NCBI RefSeq assembly: GCF_000337675.1
Contig: NZ_AOIB01000015.1
Span: 93,060 to 157,059, forward strand
From: Natronococcus amylolyticus DSM 10524
Lineage (GTDB): Archaea; Halobacteriota; Halobacteria; Halobacteriales; Natrialbaceae
DNA length: 64,000 nucleotides
Reading direction: 5' to 3'
The translations under genes and the position numbers were made by a program. Below the pieces are notes generated by a model. The model ran no database searches. It was given only the letters and a program-made list of their open reading frames with translations, and was not told where the DNA came from. Below, piece by piece: positions 25,557 to 33,303 of this stretch (position 1 is its first letter; every line of letters begins with the position of its first letter).

Positions 25557-27392
25557 CTATCCGTCCGTATCCCAGACGTCCGCTAACGGACTCGAGCCGG
25601 AGGAGTTCCTCGAGCGCGACCGGGAACCGGAACTACCGCGGGCGCTGCTCGAGTTCCGCCCCGAACCGCCTCGCGAGCGACCGCCCGAACTCGAGCCCTC
25701 ACTTACCGCCGCCTGCGGCTCGAACGCCGGCAGCTCCGGGCGCTCCATCCGATCGACCTGCGCCGCGAACCAGTCGGGCATATCCGAACGGGCGCGGTCG
25801 AAGACGTCGAGCAGGCTCGAGTCCGCGAGGTAGGTCGCGCCGTAGTCGTCGGGCGCGCGGACGACCCGGCCGCAGGCCTGGATGATCGTCCGCAGGGCAG
25901 TCCGATAGTACCACGCCCACTGGCCCTCCTCGAGGCGGTGGGCGACCCTCGAGTCGCCGGTGTTGAGAAACGGCGCCTTACAGAGCACCTGCCAGCGACA
26001 GAGCTCGCCCTTGAGGTCCAGCGCCTCCTCCATCTTCACCGAGAGGAAGACGTCGGGGTCGTCGCTCGCCTTCCACTCCTCTAAGGCGGCGTCGCGACTG
26101 TCCCGGTCGTGGACGCGGATTCGATCGCCGACACCGAAGTCCCGTAGGAGGTCGGCCAGCCGCTCCTGGATGTCGTAGGAGTGGGCGTGAACCAGCCCCT
26201 TCTCGTCGGGATGTTCCTGCATGACCTGGACGATCGTGCGGGCGAGCTTCGGCGTCGTCTCCGAGCGGTGTTCGTAGGTCATCTTCCCCTGCGTGACGTC
26301 GTACAGCGGGCGGTGTTCGACGGGGAACGTGTGCTCGACGTCGACCAGGGCGACATCGGCGGGGTCGAGTCCGACCTGCCGACAGAACGCCGCCTTGTTC
26401 AGGATGGTCGCCGACAGCAGTGCGAACTTGTTCCCGCGGTCCCAGACCGTGTGGCGCAGGTAGCGCTCGGGATCCATCGGCTTGATCGTCAGCGGGCCGC
26501 CGAGCTTCTCGCCGTCCCCCTCTGAACCACCACCGTCGCCCTCGTTTTCGCTGGAGCGCAGGTCAGATTGGTCGACTAACCACGTCGTCGCGCTCTGTGG
26601 ATCCCGGTAGTCCGAGACGAACCAGTCGAGCTCGCCGATCAGCTCCTGGAGGCGGTCGCGCTGGCGGACCTCGCGGGGCGTGAGCGACTCCTGGGACAGT
26701 AGCTCGTCCTTCCGGCGGGTACAGATCTGGGCGACGTTCTCGGCGTACCGGACCGCTCGATCCAGACCGTCGACCTCCGGAACACGGAGCTCGTCCCAGA
26801 ACGGCACCGTCCGCGGCCCGAGCTGGATCGTCGCGTACATTTCGGCCCACTCCGCCAGTCCGTGGGCCTCGTCGATCACGACGACGTCACGCGTGCGAAA
26901 CACCTCGCTGCCGGCGGTCTGCATGAAGTAGGCCAGCGTCATCGCCGCGATAGACCGGTTCGAGGCGATCGCTCGGTCGGAGAAGTACGGACACCGGTGT
27001 TTGACCGAGCAGTCGTACCCTCGTTCGCGGACGCAGGGGGCCTGGTTGACAGGCGTCTCGCGCTCGTCGGGGAGGATGCAGGTGTAGTTCGATTTCCCAC
27101 GGATGACGTTCAGATCGGCGAGCAGGTCGTCGGCCGCGACGTCGTCGAGCTGGGAGACCTGCGGGGTCGTGTAGTAGGCGCCCGCGGCCTCGCTGGGCTC
27201 GGCCTCCTCGACGGTTCGGGCGCAGCCGGCGACCGCGCGGGCGAGCAGGGACTTCCCGCTGCCCGTCGGCGCGCGCACCAACACGACGTCGTTGCCGGCC
27301 GCGAACGCGTCGCGAACGTCGCGGAGGGCCTGCTCCTGGGCCCCGCGGTAGCTCGGCGCGGGGAAGGCGTCGAAGATCCGCTCGGGGTTCAC
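25557..27392 (-). CDS. XPD/DinG-type Fe-S ATP-dependent DNA helicase
   Basis: A 611-residue superfamily 2 helicase. Walker A is APTGSGKS (41-48), four cysteines at 105, 120, 128 and 134 form the Fe-S cluster domain, and the DEAH box is at 174-177. The C-terminal motor has KVHAHSYD-like GLVHAHSYDIQERLADLLRD, HRLEEGQWAWYY and QACGRVVRAPDDYG. The last 60 residues are an unusual Ser/Gly/Arg-rich tail. Start: GTG at 27392, with CTTTAGG about 26 bases upstream as TATA box; an ATG at 27557 would add 55 residues without family likeness and would nearly reach the tRNA-like sequence. Role: DNA repair or unwinding. Confidence 0.87.
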   Translation of the reverse strand: MNPERIFDAFPAPSYRGAQEQALRDVRDAFAAGNDVVLVRAPTGSGKSLLARAVAGCARTVEEAEPSEAAGAYYTTPQVSQLDDVAADDLLADLNVIRGKSNYTCILPDERETPVNQAPCVRERGYDCSVKHRCPYFSDRAIASNRSIAAMTLAYFMQTAGSEVFRTRDVVVIDEAHGLAEWAEMYATIQLGPRTVPFWDELRVPEVDGLDRAVRYAENVAQICTRRKDELLSQESLTPREVRQRDRLQELIGELDWFVSDYRDPQSATTWLVDQSDLRSSENEGDGGGSEGDGEKLGGPLTIKPMDPERYLRHTVWDRGNKFALLSATILNKAAFCRQVGLDPADVALVDVEHTFPVEHRPLYDVTQGKMTYEHRSETTPKLARTIVQVMQEHPDEKGLVHAHSYDIQERLADLLRDFGVGDRIRVHDRDSRDAALEEWKASDDPDVFLSVKMEEALDLKGELCRWQVLCKAPFLNTGDSRVAHRLEEGQWAWYYRTALRTIIQACGRVVRAPDDYGATYLADSSLLDVFDRARSDMPDWFAAQVDRMERPELPAFEPQAAVSEGSSSGGRSRGGSGRNSSSARGSSGSRSRSRNSSGSSPLADVWDTDG

Positions 27393-27573
27393 CGTTCGAT
27401 CCACGGGGCGGTCGCGTCCTAAAGGCTGCGAACCGTTACGCCGCGTGCAACTCCCGTCGTCCGTTTCGCTCCTCGCAACTCGAGAAATTATCACTTGTCG
27501 GGGCGTAGGCGGTCGATACGACCGGAGTAGCGGGTCGATTACGAATACGGTTCCCACCCTTGGCTGCGAGTAC

Positions 27574-27662
27574 GGAAGGGTCGCTCAGCGGTAGAGCACC
27601 GCGGTGCCGTCAGGCCCGCGGCGGCCATCGTGCCTCGTGGCGTTCAAATCCCACCCCTTCCG
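27574..27662 (+). tRNA. tRNA-like sequence with aberrant anticodon arm (pseudo-tRNA?)
   Basis: A 7-bp acceptor stem (GGAAGGG 27574-27580 with CCCTTCC 27655-27661), a 4-bp D stem with loop AGCGGTA (27583-27597) and a consensus GTTCAAATC T loop (27642-27650) are intact. The T stem has one bulged C (27641). Instead of a seven-base anticodon loop there is a long hairpin, CCGCGG (27599-27604) paired with CCGCGG (27616-27621), capped by GCC-GTCA-GGC, then a 15-base variable region. No anticodon can be read and no standard intron fits. Flanking GCGAG (27566-27570) and CTCGC (27663-27667) extend the acceptor stem across a two-base bulge. It is either a decayed tRNA or a tRNA-like RNA. Confidence 0.55.
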
Positions 27663-27750
27663 CTCGCGGCGCCGGGTCGAACTCGATCGCGACCGTGCTT
27701 TCGGTGGTGTGTCACACGCTCGCTCTCTCGTCCCTCCTTCCGGCGCCGCC

Positions 27751-27996
27751 TCAAACCGACTCGAGTCGCGACGTCTCCCCGTCGACCTGTTCCAGCCGAG
27801 CGACGTCCGCGTCCGTCGGCTCGTCCGGCAGGGCGGCGATACAGGGGTAACACAGCAGGTGGTCCGAGCCGTTCTCGAACTCCAGGGTCATCGCGGAGCC
27901 CTGGCTACCGTCGTCCTCGCCGAACGTCCAGAGGTTGGCGATACCGCCGGCGACCGTTACTGTTCGGCCGCAGCCGTCGCAGGTGTCCCGCGCCAT
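27751..27996 (-). CDS. Small zinc-finger protein
   Basis: An 81-residue protein with two cysteine pairs, CDGCGRTVTVAGG at residues 6-18 and LLCYPCIAALPDE at about 48-60, around a short beta-sheet (NLWTFGEDDGSQGSAMTLEF). This looks like a treble-clef or zinc-ribbon fold. Haloarchaeal homologs exist under DUF names, but I would not assign a function. It diverges from the YkgJ-type gene at 28077 across 80 bases. Confidence 0.75.
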   Translation of the reverse strand: MARDTCDGCGRTVTVAGGIANLWTFGEDDGSQGSAMTLEFENGSDHLLCYPCIAALPDEPTDADVARLEQVDGETSRLESV

Positions 27997-28076
27997 GCGC
28001 GAGTATCCGTCTCGAGCCGTGAAAGTCGTTCCCCCGCGCCACAGCGGTTATCACCGGAGCCGCGGTACCGACGGCC

Positions 28077-29021
28077 ATGGAGGTGAACTGTCGCGGCTGT
28101 GCGGGTTGCTGTCTCGACTGGCGGCCGCTGCTCGAGGCCGACGAGGAGCCGGAGAGACGCCAGCATGCCCGACCCACACTACGCGACGGCGATGCCGAGC
28201 GCGAGCAGCCGTTCTCCGAGCGCGTGCCGCTGGGCGGCAGTTACAACTTCGTCGCGCTGACCCGCGACGAGGTCCGGAGCTTCCTCGAGCGAGGGTCGGC
28301 CGCGGCACTGACACCGCGGTTCTGGACGGTCGAGGACGAGGGCGAGGGCGTCGAAGTCGGCGACCGATACGTGGCCGCCGTCGCTGGCCGTCCGGTCTTC
28401 TTCGTCGGCCTGCGAAAACCGCCGAAACCCGTCGCCCCCTTCCGCCGCGAGGAGGCGACGTGGCTGCCGACCTGCGTCTTCCTCGACCCGACGACGCTGC
28501 AGTGTCGGATCCACGGAAGCGACCGCTTCCCCGACGAGTGCGGAACCTATCCCGAGCAGACCATCGCGCTGGGCGCCGAAACCGAATGCGAGCGCGTCGA
28601 GGATCGGTTCGGCGGGGAACGTCTGCTCGAGCGCGACCACGACGACCCCGACGGGCTGCTGTTCGGTCCGCAGGCGCTGGGCGCGAAGCTGTTCTGTCAC
28701 CCCCGCCCCGACGAACTCGAGGGGATGCTCGACCGACTCGAGCGAGGCGAGCCCTCGTCGGCCGATCGGGCCAAGTGTATCGCCGTCGCCGCGGCCTCGA
28801 GTCCCGGTACTGTCGCCGTCTCGGAGCCCCACTACGAGCAAGCGCTCGAGCGACTCGAGGCCGACGAAACGAACGGGGACGACGGGTGGATCGGTCCCGC
28901 GATCGAGGACTGGTACCGACGTCGGGATCGAACTCGAGCCGGCGGAACGGATCCGGATCCCGAGCTCGCGAGGACGATCGAGGACCGACGCGACGCACCC
29001 GATACGCCAGGCTGGGACTGA
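28077..29021 (+). CDS. YkgJ family cysteine-cluster protein
   Basis: A 314-residue protein with the cysteine cluster CRGCAGCCLDW at residues 5-15, CVFLDPTTLQCRIH near 141-154, CGTYPEQ near 164 and CHPRPDE, the spacing of the YkgJ/UPF0153 family thought to bind zinc or an Fe-S cluster. The C-terminal third is charged and helical. The molecular function of the family is not settled. It is followed after 59 bases by the SDR gene, which has its own promoter-like element. Confidence 0.85.
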   Translation: MEVNCRGCAGCCLDWRPLLEADEEPERRQHARPTLRDGDAEREQPFSERVPLGGSYNFVALTRDEVRSFLERGSAAALTPRFWTVEDEGEGVEVGDRYVAAVAGRPVFFVGLRKPPKPVAPFRREEATWLPTCVFLDPTTLQCRIHGSDRFPDECGTYPEQTIALGAETECERVEDRFGGERLLERDHDDPDGLLFGPQALGAKLFCHPRPDELEGMLDRLERGEPSSADRAKCIAVAAASSPGTVAVSEPHYEQALERLEADETNGDDGWIGPAIEDWYRRRDRTRAGGTDPDPELARTIEDRRDAPDTPGWD

Positions 29022-29080
29022 CTCGAGGATAGAGCCGCTGCAACGCGACTCGTTAAGGACCGATCCTCCGTACTCATCGT

Positions 29081-30040
29081 ATGAACGTACTCGTGACGGG
29101 TGCGACCGGCTTCGTCGGCAGTCGCCTCGTCGCCGCGCTGCGTGCGATGACGGATCACGATGTGACGGTGCTCGTTCGGGACGCCGACGACTACGAGCCG
29201 CCCGACGACGGGATCACCGTCGCGGAGGGCGACGTCCTCGAGGAGGGCAGCTTCGAGGACGCGCTCGAGGGGATCGACGTCGCGTACTACCTAATTCACA
29301 CGATGGGCAGCGGCGAGGAGGACCTGATCGCACAGGACCGACGCGCCGCGCGAAACTTCGAGCGGGCGGCGACCGACGCCGACGTCGGGCGGATCGTCTA
29401 CCTCAGCGGACTCGGCAACGAGGACGAGCAGCTGTCGGAACACCTGGCCTCGCGACGGCTCGCCGAATCCGAGCTGCAGGCCGGTAGCGCCGAGGTAACG
29501 GTGCTCCGGGCAGCGATCATCATCGGCGGCGAGAGCGCGAGCTTTCAGATCGTCCGCCAGCTCTCGAAGCGACTTCCCGTAATGGTGACCCCGAGATGGG
29601 TCCACGTCGACTGCCAGCCGATCGCTATCGACGACGTGATCGCGTACCTGCTCGCGGTCCTCGAGCGGCCCGAGACCGCGGGCGAAACCTACGAGATCGG
29701 GGGACCGGACGTGCTCACCTACGGCGAAATGCTCCGGACGACCGCGAGGATCATGCGAGGGTGGGAGCCGGTTATCGTCCCGGTTCCGGTGCTGACGCCG
29801 ACACTGTCGGCGTACTGGGTCGACCTCGTCACCGACGTCGACTCGCAGGTCGCCCACCGGTTGATCGAGGGGATGGTCAACCCGGTGGTCGTCGAGGACG
29901 ACCGCCTACGGGAGCTCGTCGGCGTCGATCCGACGCCGTTCGAGGACGCCGTCCGCAGCGCACTCGCCGAGGAAGTGACTCTCGACGGAGACACCCTCGA
30001 GAGCGGGCTGCCCGACGAGGGACGCCCGCTCGAGGAATGA
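29081..30040 (+). CDS. NAD(P)-binding SDR/NmrA-like protein
   Basis: An atypical short-chain dehydrogenase of 319 residues. The Rossmann motif is VTGATGFVGSRL at residues 5-16, followed by AEGDVLEEGSFEDALEGIDV, YYLIHTMG and VYLSGLGNEDEQLSEHLASR. The usual YxxxK is missing, as in the NmrA/NDUFA9-like group that acts as assembly factors or sensors rather than enzymes. The C-terminus (WEPVIVPVPVLTPTLSAYWV) resembles the DUF2867-lacking archaeal members. The downstream membrane protein begins inside its stop (ATGA), so they are co-translated and may work together at the membrane. Confidence 0.85.
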   Translation: MNVLVTGATGFVGSRLVAALRAMTDHDVTVLVRDADDYEPPDDGITVAEGDVLEEGSFEDALEGIDVAYYLIHTMGSGEEDLIAQDRRAARNFERAATDADVGRIVYLSGLGNEDEQLSEHLASRRLAESELQAGSAEVTVLRAAIIIGGESASFQIVRQLSKRLPVMVTPRWVHVDCQPIAIDDVIAYLLAVLERPETAGETYEIGGPDVLTYGEMLRTTARIMRGWEPVIVPVPVLTPTLSAYWVDLVTDVDSQVAHRLIEGMVNPVVVEDDRLRELVGVDPTPFEDAVRSALAEEVTLDGDTLESGLPDEGRPLEE

Positions 30041-30762
30041 CTCGGACTCCGGAGTACGGCGAGACGTGGGTCTACGAGAGCATCGTCGGCGCGCTGCCGG
30101 GGTTCGACCTCTCGGATCGCCTCGCGATCGGGATCCAGTTCGCGGTCTTCGAGGCGGCGCTGCTCGTGGTTGCAGCCACCTACGGGCTATGGGGGGCGGT
30201 CGTTCCGGGAACCGTCGCCGTCCTCGTCGCGGCGGTCGGCAGCTGGCTCATGCTCCGGTACAGCCGCTCGGTTCGTGCGCTTCGGTCGCCGGAGGGGTAT
30301 CGACGCGTGCTGTTCGGCTCGAACATCGAGGTCGTCCTCGGGGTGATGGCGTTCGTCCTGCTGGTCACGTACCTGTTCGTCACCGATCCCCGGACTAGCG
30401 ACGTCCCCTTGTTAACAGAGATCCTCGGCCCCGAGCCGCCGGCGCTGGCGGTCGCCCTCTTACTGCTGATCCTCTGGGACGTCGTCTACCGGATCGGCAC
30501 CTGCTGGTGGGCGACCGTCGCCGGGCTCTGGCGGTCGATCGTCTACGAGTTCGAACCGAAAACGACCCGGGAGTACGCCCGGACCGACGGGCTCAACGTG
30601 GCGTTCGCGGGCGTCCAACTGCTGTTCGTTCCGTTCGTGCTCGATCATCCGGTCCTGGTTGGCGCGCTCGTGGGCCACGTGATCGCCGTTATCGCGGTGG
30701 CGACGCTGTCGGTACTGTTACAGCGACGATCCCAGAAAGAGTCCGGAGGGACGACCCCCTAA
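30037..30762 (+). CDS. Integral membrane protein of unknown function
   Basis: A 241-residue protein with about six membrane helices, for example at residues 28-46, 48-68, 93-112, 129-147, 187-206 and 210-227. Between helices it has polar loops such as RYSRSVRALRSPEGYRRVLF and EFEPKTTREYARTDG. Its ATG overlaps the stop of the SDR gene by the ATGA arrangement. Its own stop overlaps the stop of the convergent DUF5786 gene by two bases. No family function is known to me. Confidence 0.78.
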   Translation: MTRTPEYGETWVYESIVGALPGFDLSDRLAIGIQFAVFEAALLVVAATYGLWGAVVPGTVAVLVAAVGSWLMLRYSRSVRALRSPEGYRRVLFGSNIEVVLGVMAFVLLVTYLFVTDPRTSDVPLLTEILGPEPPALAVALLLLILWDVVYRIGTCWWATVAGLWRSIVYEFEPKTTREYARTDGLNVAFAGVQLLFVPFVLDHPVLVGALVGHVIAVIAVATLSVLLQRRSQKESGGTTP

Positions 30763-30932
30763 TCCGACTTCATCTCCTCGAACTGGCTCAGCAACTCTTC
30801 GGCCGACTCGCCGGCGTCGTACTCGACCGTGCCGTGGTAGATCGTCCGCTCGTCGTCGAAATCCGCATCCACCCGCGAGGCCTGGGCCTCGCGCCGCTCG
30901 TGTTCGTCTTCGTCATAGGCACCCATTGACAT
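30759..30932 (-). CDS. DUF5786 family small acidic protein
   Basis: A 57-residue protein, MSMGAYDEDEHERREAQASR then VDADFDDERTIYHGTVEYDA and SAEELLSQFEEMKSD. I recognise it as the haloarchaeal DUF5786 family, of unknown function. The start at 30932 is used because MSMGAYDEDEHERRE is the family N-terminus. It diverges from the DUF5784 gene; TTGATAAGC on the minus strand about 28 bases upstream may be the TATA box. Confidence 0.8.
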   Translation of the reverse strand: MSMGAYDEDEHERREAQASRVDADFDDERTIYHGTVEYDAGESAEELLSQFEEMKSD

Positions 30933-31011
30933 GGTAAGTATACACATTGTAGGGAGCTGATGCTTATCAATGTAACGGTGACCCACACCTCCGTCGTCCC
31001 GTCAGCGAACA

Positions 31012-31019
31012 GTATATAC
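31012..31019 (+). promoter_or_regulatory. TATA box for the DUF5784 gene
   Basis: GTATATAC lies 24-31 bases before the GTG at 31043 but only 18-25 before the alternative GTG at 31037, so it decides in favour of 31043 for a leaderless message. Confidence 0.6.
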
Positions 31020-31042
31020 CCACCCGGACACAATCTGTGGGC

Positions 31043-32056
31043 GTGGCACGGCCGCTTCGCTTTCGTTACTCGCCCGCCAACTGGAGCGAGCAACGAGTCC
31101 GACAGGAGATACTGGGGCCGCTGCGCTCGAACATCGGTGCTCGAGCAGCGACCCCTCGATTCGACATCGGCGCAGACTGGGAGACACACCGCTTCGAGAT
31201 GCAAAACGGCGACCTCGCGCTCTTTGCCCGCAACGGCGAGGAAGCCTACTGGATGGGCAACACCGAGACTCCCTCCTCGCTGTGGAAGACCGACAAGTTC
31301 GGCTGGGAGGAGGTTCCCTACCACGTCGCCCGCTGGAACCAGCGGGAGCTGCTCGCGACGCTCCACGAGACCGACCCCTGGCTCGCGGACTACCCCTACC
31401 TCTCGTGGTTTTTCCTGCCCGTCTTCATGTCCAAGGACGGCCGGAACTCCACGCGAGCTTTCTTCCGCGAGCACGCCGCGGGCTTTCCCGACACTGGTCG
31501 CCGCGAAGCGACCCGCTACTTCGAGGACTTCCTCGAGAGCGGCGTCCTCGACGACTACCGCTCGATTATGGCCGGGAAGCTCGGCACCAGCAACCACGTC
31601 GACCGCGTCCGAATGAGCGCCGCGATGGGCGAGTTCATCGCCGCGAAGATCCTCACCGACGCGGGCTACGAGGTCACCCCGGAGATCGAGGTGACGACCG
31701 GTCACTCGCTCGATTACCGGGCCGAGGACGAGGAGACGAACCGTCTCGTCGAGGTAACCCGACCCCAGCCGCCGGCCAACCGGGCCGCGGCCGGCCCCGT
31801 CGCCGCAGTCCGCGACACCGCCGAGACCAAGACCGACGGCCAGCTCGCCGAACACGGCGGGGGCGCCGTGTTGTTCGTCGACTGCTCGAGCTTCCGGGAC
31901 GACGCCTGGGCCGCAGTTCGAGGCGAACAGCCGGACCTGCGACACCGCCCCGCAGTCGTCTACCGCGCCCGCCCGAACGGCCACGTCGAGGGCTACCGGA
32001 AGGGGTCGGTCCCGCTCGAGTTCGGCGACACGATCGAGTTTTTCGATCCCTCGTGA
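31043..32056 (+). CDS. DUF5784 family protein
   Basis: A 337-residue soluble protein that I recognise as the haloarchaeal DUF5784 family. Conserved pieces are ARPLRFRYSPANWSEQRVRQ, WETHRFEMQNGDLALFARNG, YWMGNTETPSSLWKTDKFGW, PYLSWFFLPVFMSKDGR and, in the C-terminal half, EVTPEIEVTTGHSLDYRAE with LVEVTRPQPP and GGGAVLFVDCSSFRDD. The last part resembles a PD-(D/E)xK nuclease core (D-x(n)-LVEVTRP), but that is only a suggestion. GTG start at 31043 by TATA spacing. Directly downstream lies a transposase remnant. Confidence 0.85.
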   Translation: MARPLRFRYSPANWSEQRVRQEILGPLRSNIGARAATPRFDIGADWETHRFEMQNGDLALFARNGEEAYWMGNTETPSSLWKTDKFGWEEVPYHVARWNQRELLATLHETDPWLADYPYLSWFFLPVFMSKDGRNSTRAFFREHAAGFPDTGRREATRYFEDFLESGVLDDYRSIMAGKLGTSNHVDRVRMSAAMGEFIAAKILTDAGYEVTPEIEVTTGHSLDYRAEDEETNRLVEVTRPQPPANRAAAGPVAAVRDTAETKTDGQLAEHGGGAVLFVDCSSFRDDAWAAVRGEQPDLRHRPAVVYRARPNGHVEGYRKGSVPLEFGDTIEFFDPS

Positions 32057-32068
32057 AGCAGATCGTTG

Positions 32069-32399
32069 ATCGTGGGAGCTGTAGCTGAAGATCGGAGAGG
32101 ACAAGAGACCGCGCCAGCGGTGTCCGATCCGTTCTCGAGCCGCCGCTTCGTGTCGGAGCAGCTGTAGCGGACCTGGTGCAGCAGGAGTCGCTGGCCGTCT
32201 ACGCCGACGGATTTCGGTCGTATGAGCCACGAGATGATGGCGACAAGTTCGGCCGACAATACGTTGTCCCCAGCGACGGTGAAGGCACTGCTGAAGACGT
32301 CATCTCGACATCTGCGAGAGCCACGATCCGCTGGTGTGACCGTAGCTCTCGCCCCATCGAGGTATCTCAAAAGACAAACTTGCACTCTGTTTTTAGACT
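32069..32399 (+). pseudogene. Decayed IS1595-type (ISXO2-like) transposase remnant
   Basis: Three reading frames in succession carry pieces of one transposase: IVGAVAEDRRGQ (from 32069, stopping at 32165), then VYADGFRSYEPRDD and FGRQYVVPSDGE (frame from 32176), then CESHDPLV-stop-P-stop-LSPHRGISKDKL (32307-32381). The last segment keeps the spacing between CESH and LSPHRG seen in intact haloarchaeal copies, with stop codons where Arg and Trp codons stood. No end repeats are recognisable. It fills most of the gap 32057-32462. Confidence 0.75.
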
Positions 32400-32462
32400 G
32401 TTAACCGATACACCCTCCTATTAGCCGACATCATTAACTCGTCCCGTCCGTTGACTTTCCGC

Positions 32463-32951
32463 ATGGAGAAAGTGACCATCGATAACGTGCGAAACGAGGT
32501 CAACCCGATGCAAGTTCACGATGTGCGCCGACCGGTCTCGGACGCACTCGGAACCGACCACTTCGCGATGAACTACTTCGAACTTGCGCCGGGCGATTCC
32601 TTCTCCGGGGGCCTTCACACGCATCACGATCAGGAAGAAGTCTTCTACATCGAGGAGGGAACGGCGGTGTTCGAGGTCGGCAAGGAGCGCGAACAGGTAA
32701 CCGTCGAGGAAGGGGAAGTCATCAGATTCGAACCCGGAGAGTTCCAGATGGGCTACGCGAAAAAGGAGAACGGAAACGAGGTTATCGGCTGGGCGATGGG
32801 CGCACCCGGCTCGACCCACGACTGGGAGGAGCTCGAATCGGTGGTGTCATGCCCGGAGTGTGAGGGGGAAGTTCCACACGCGACGAGGATTAATTCGGAG
32901 GGCCGATTCGAGTTCACCTGCACCGAGTGTGGCAACGAGTTTGCGATGTGA
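32463..32951 (+). CDS. Cupin-domain protein with C-terminal zinc ribbon
   Basis: A 162-residue protein. The cupin barrel carries the metal motif HTHHDQEEVFYIEEG (about residues 52-66) and the second motif EVIRFEPGEFQMGYAKKENG. After WAMGAPGSTHDWEELES the chain ends in a rubredoxin-like zinc ribbon, CPECEGEVPHA and CTECGNEF. The combination suggests a metal-dependent small-molecule binder or enzyme; the substrate is unknown. Start ATG at 32463; a TTG twelve bases upstream would add four residues only. A CATTAACTC box about 33 bases upstream is plausible. Confidence 0.85.
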   Translation: MEKVTIDNVRNEVNPMQVHDVRRPVSDALGTDHFAMNYFELAPGDSFSGGLHTHHDQEEVFYIEEGTAVFEVGKEREQVTVEEGEVIRFEPGEFQMGYAKKENGNEVIGWAMGAPGSTHDWEELESVVSCPECEGEVPHATRINSEGRFEFTCTECGNEFAM

Positions 32952-33303
32952 GCAGAGGTGTTCCGCGACGCGGTCGAGACCGAAGTGTACTGTCGTAAAA
33001 GGTGAACGTATTTGCAGTACGAACCACTGGAGCCAGCCCCCATCCGTCGATCTTCGTTATCACTCGGCACCTATGAGCAAGGATTTCCGTGAATTACTAT
33101 AGTTGGGCTGGCAGCGGAGACTTTCCACGCCCTCCCTGGCCGAGTCGTACGCTACGGGTCGCCGACCGCTCACGTACTCGTCCCTTCCACGGTGCGATCG
33201 ATCGCTTCTCACCGTCGTTCGAACTGACCGACAGCGCGCTCCATCGCACCGTGGATCGGCCGGTCCGTAGCGAAGCATGGTGCAACGAAATCGGATCGAT
33301 CAG
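32952..33303. repeat. Intergenic region with a 13-bp inverted repeat
   Basis: No gene is seen in these 352 bases between the convergent cupin and SpoIIM-like genes. TCCACGGTGCGAT at 33186-33198 is exactly repeated in inverse at 33243-33255, with a 44-base loop. It might be a bidirectional transcript end or part of a dispersed repeat. Confidence 0.5.
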
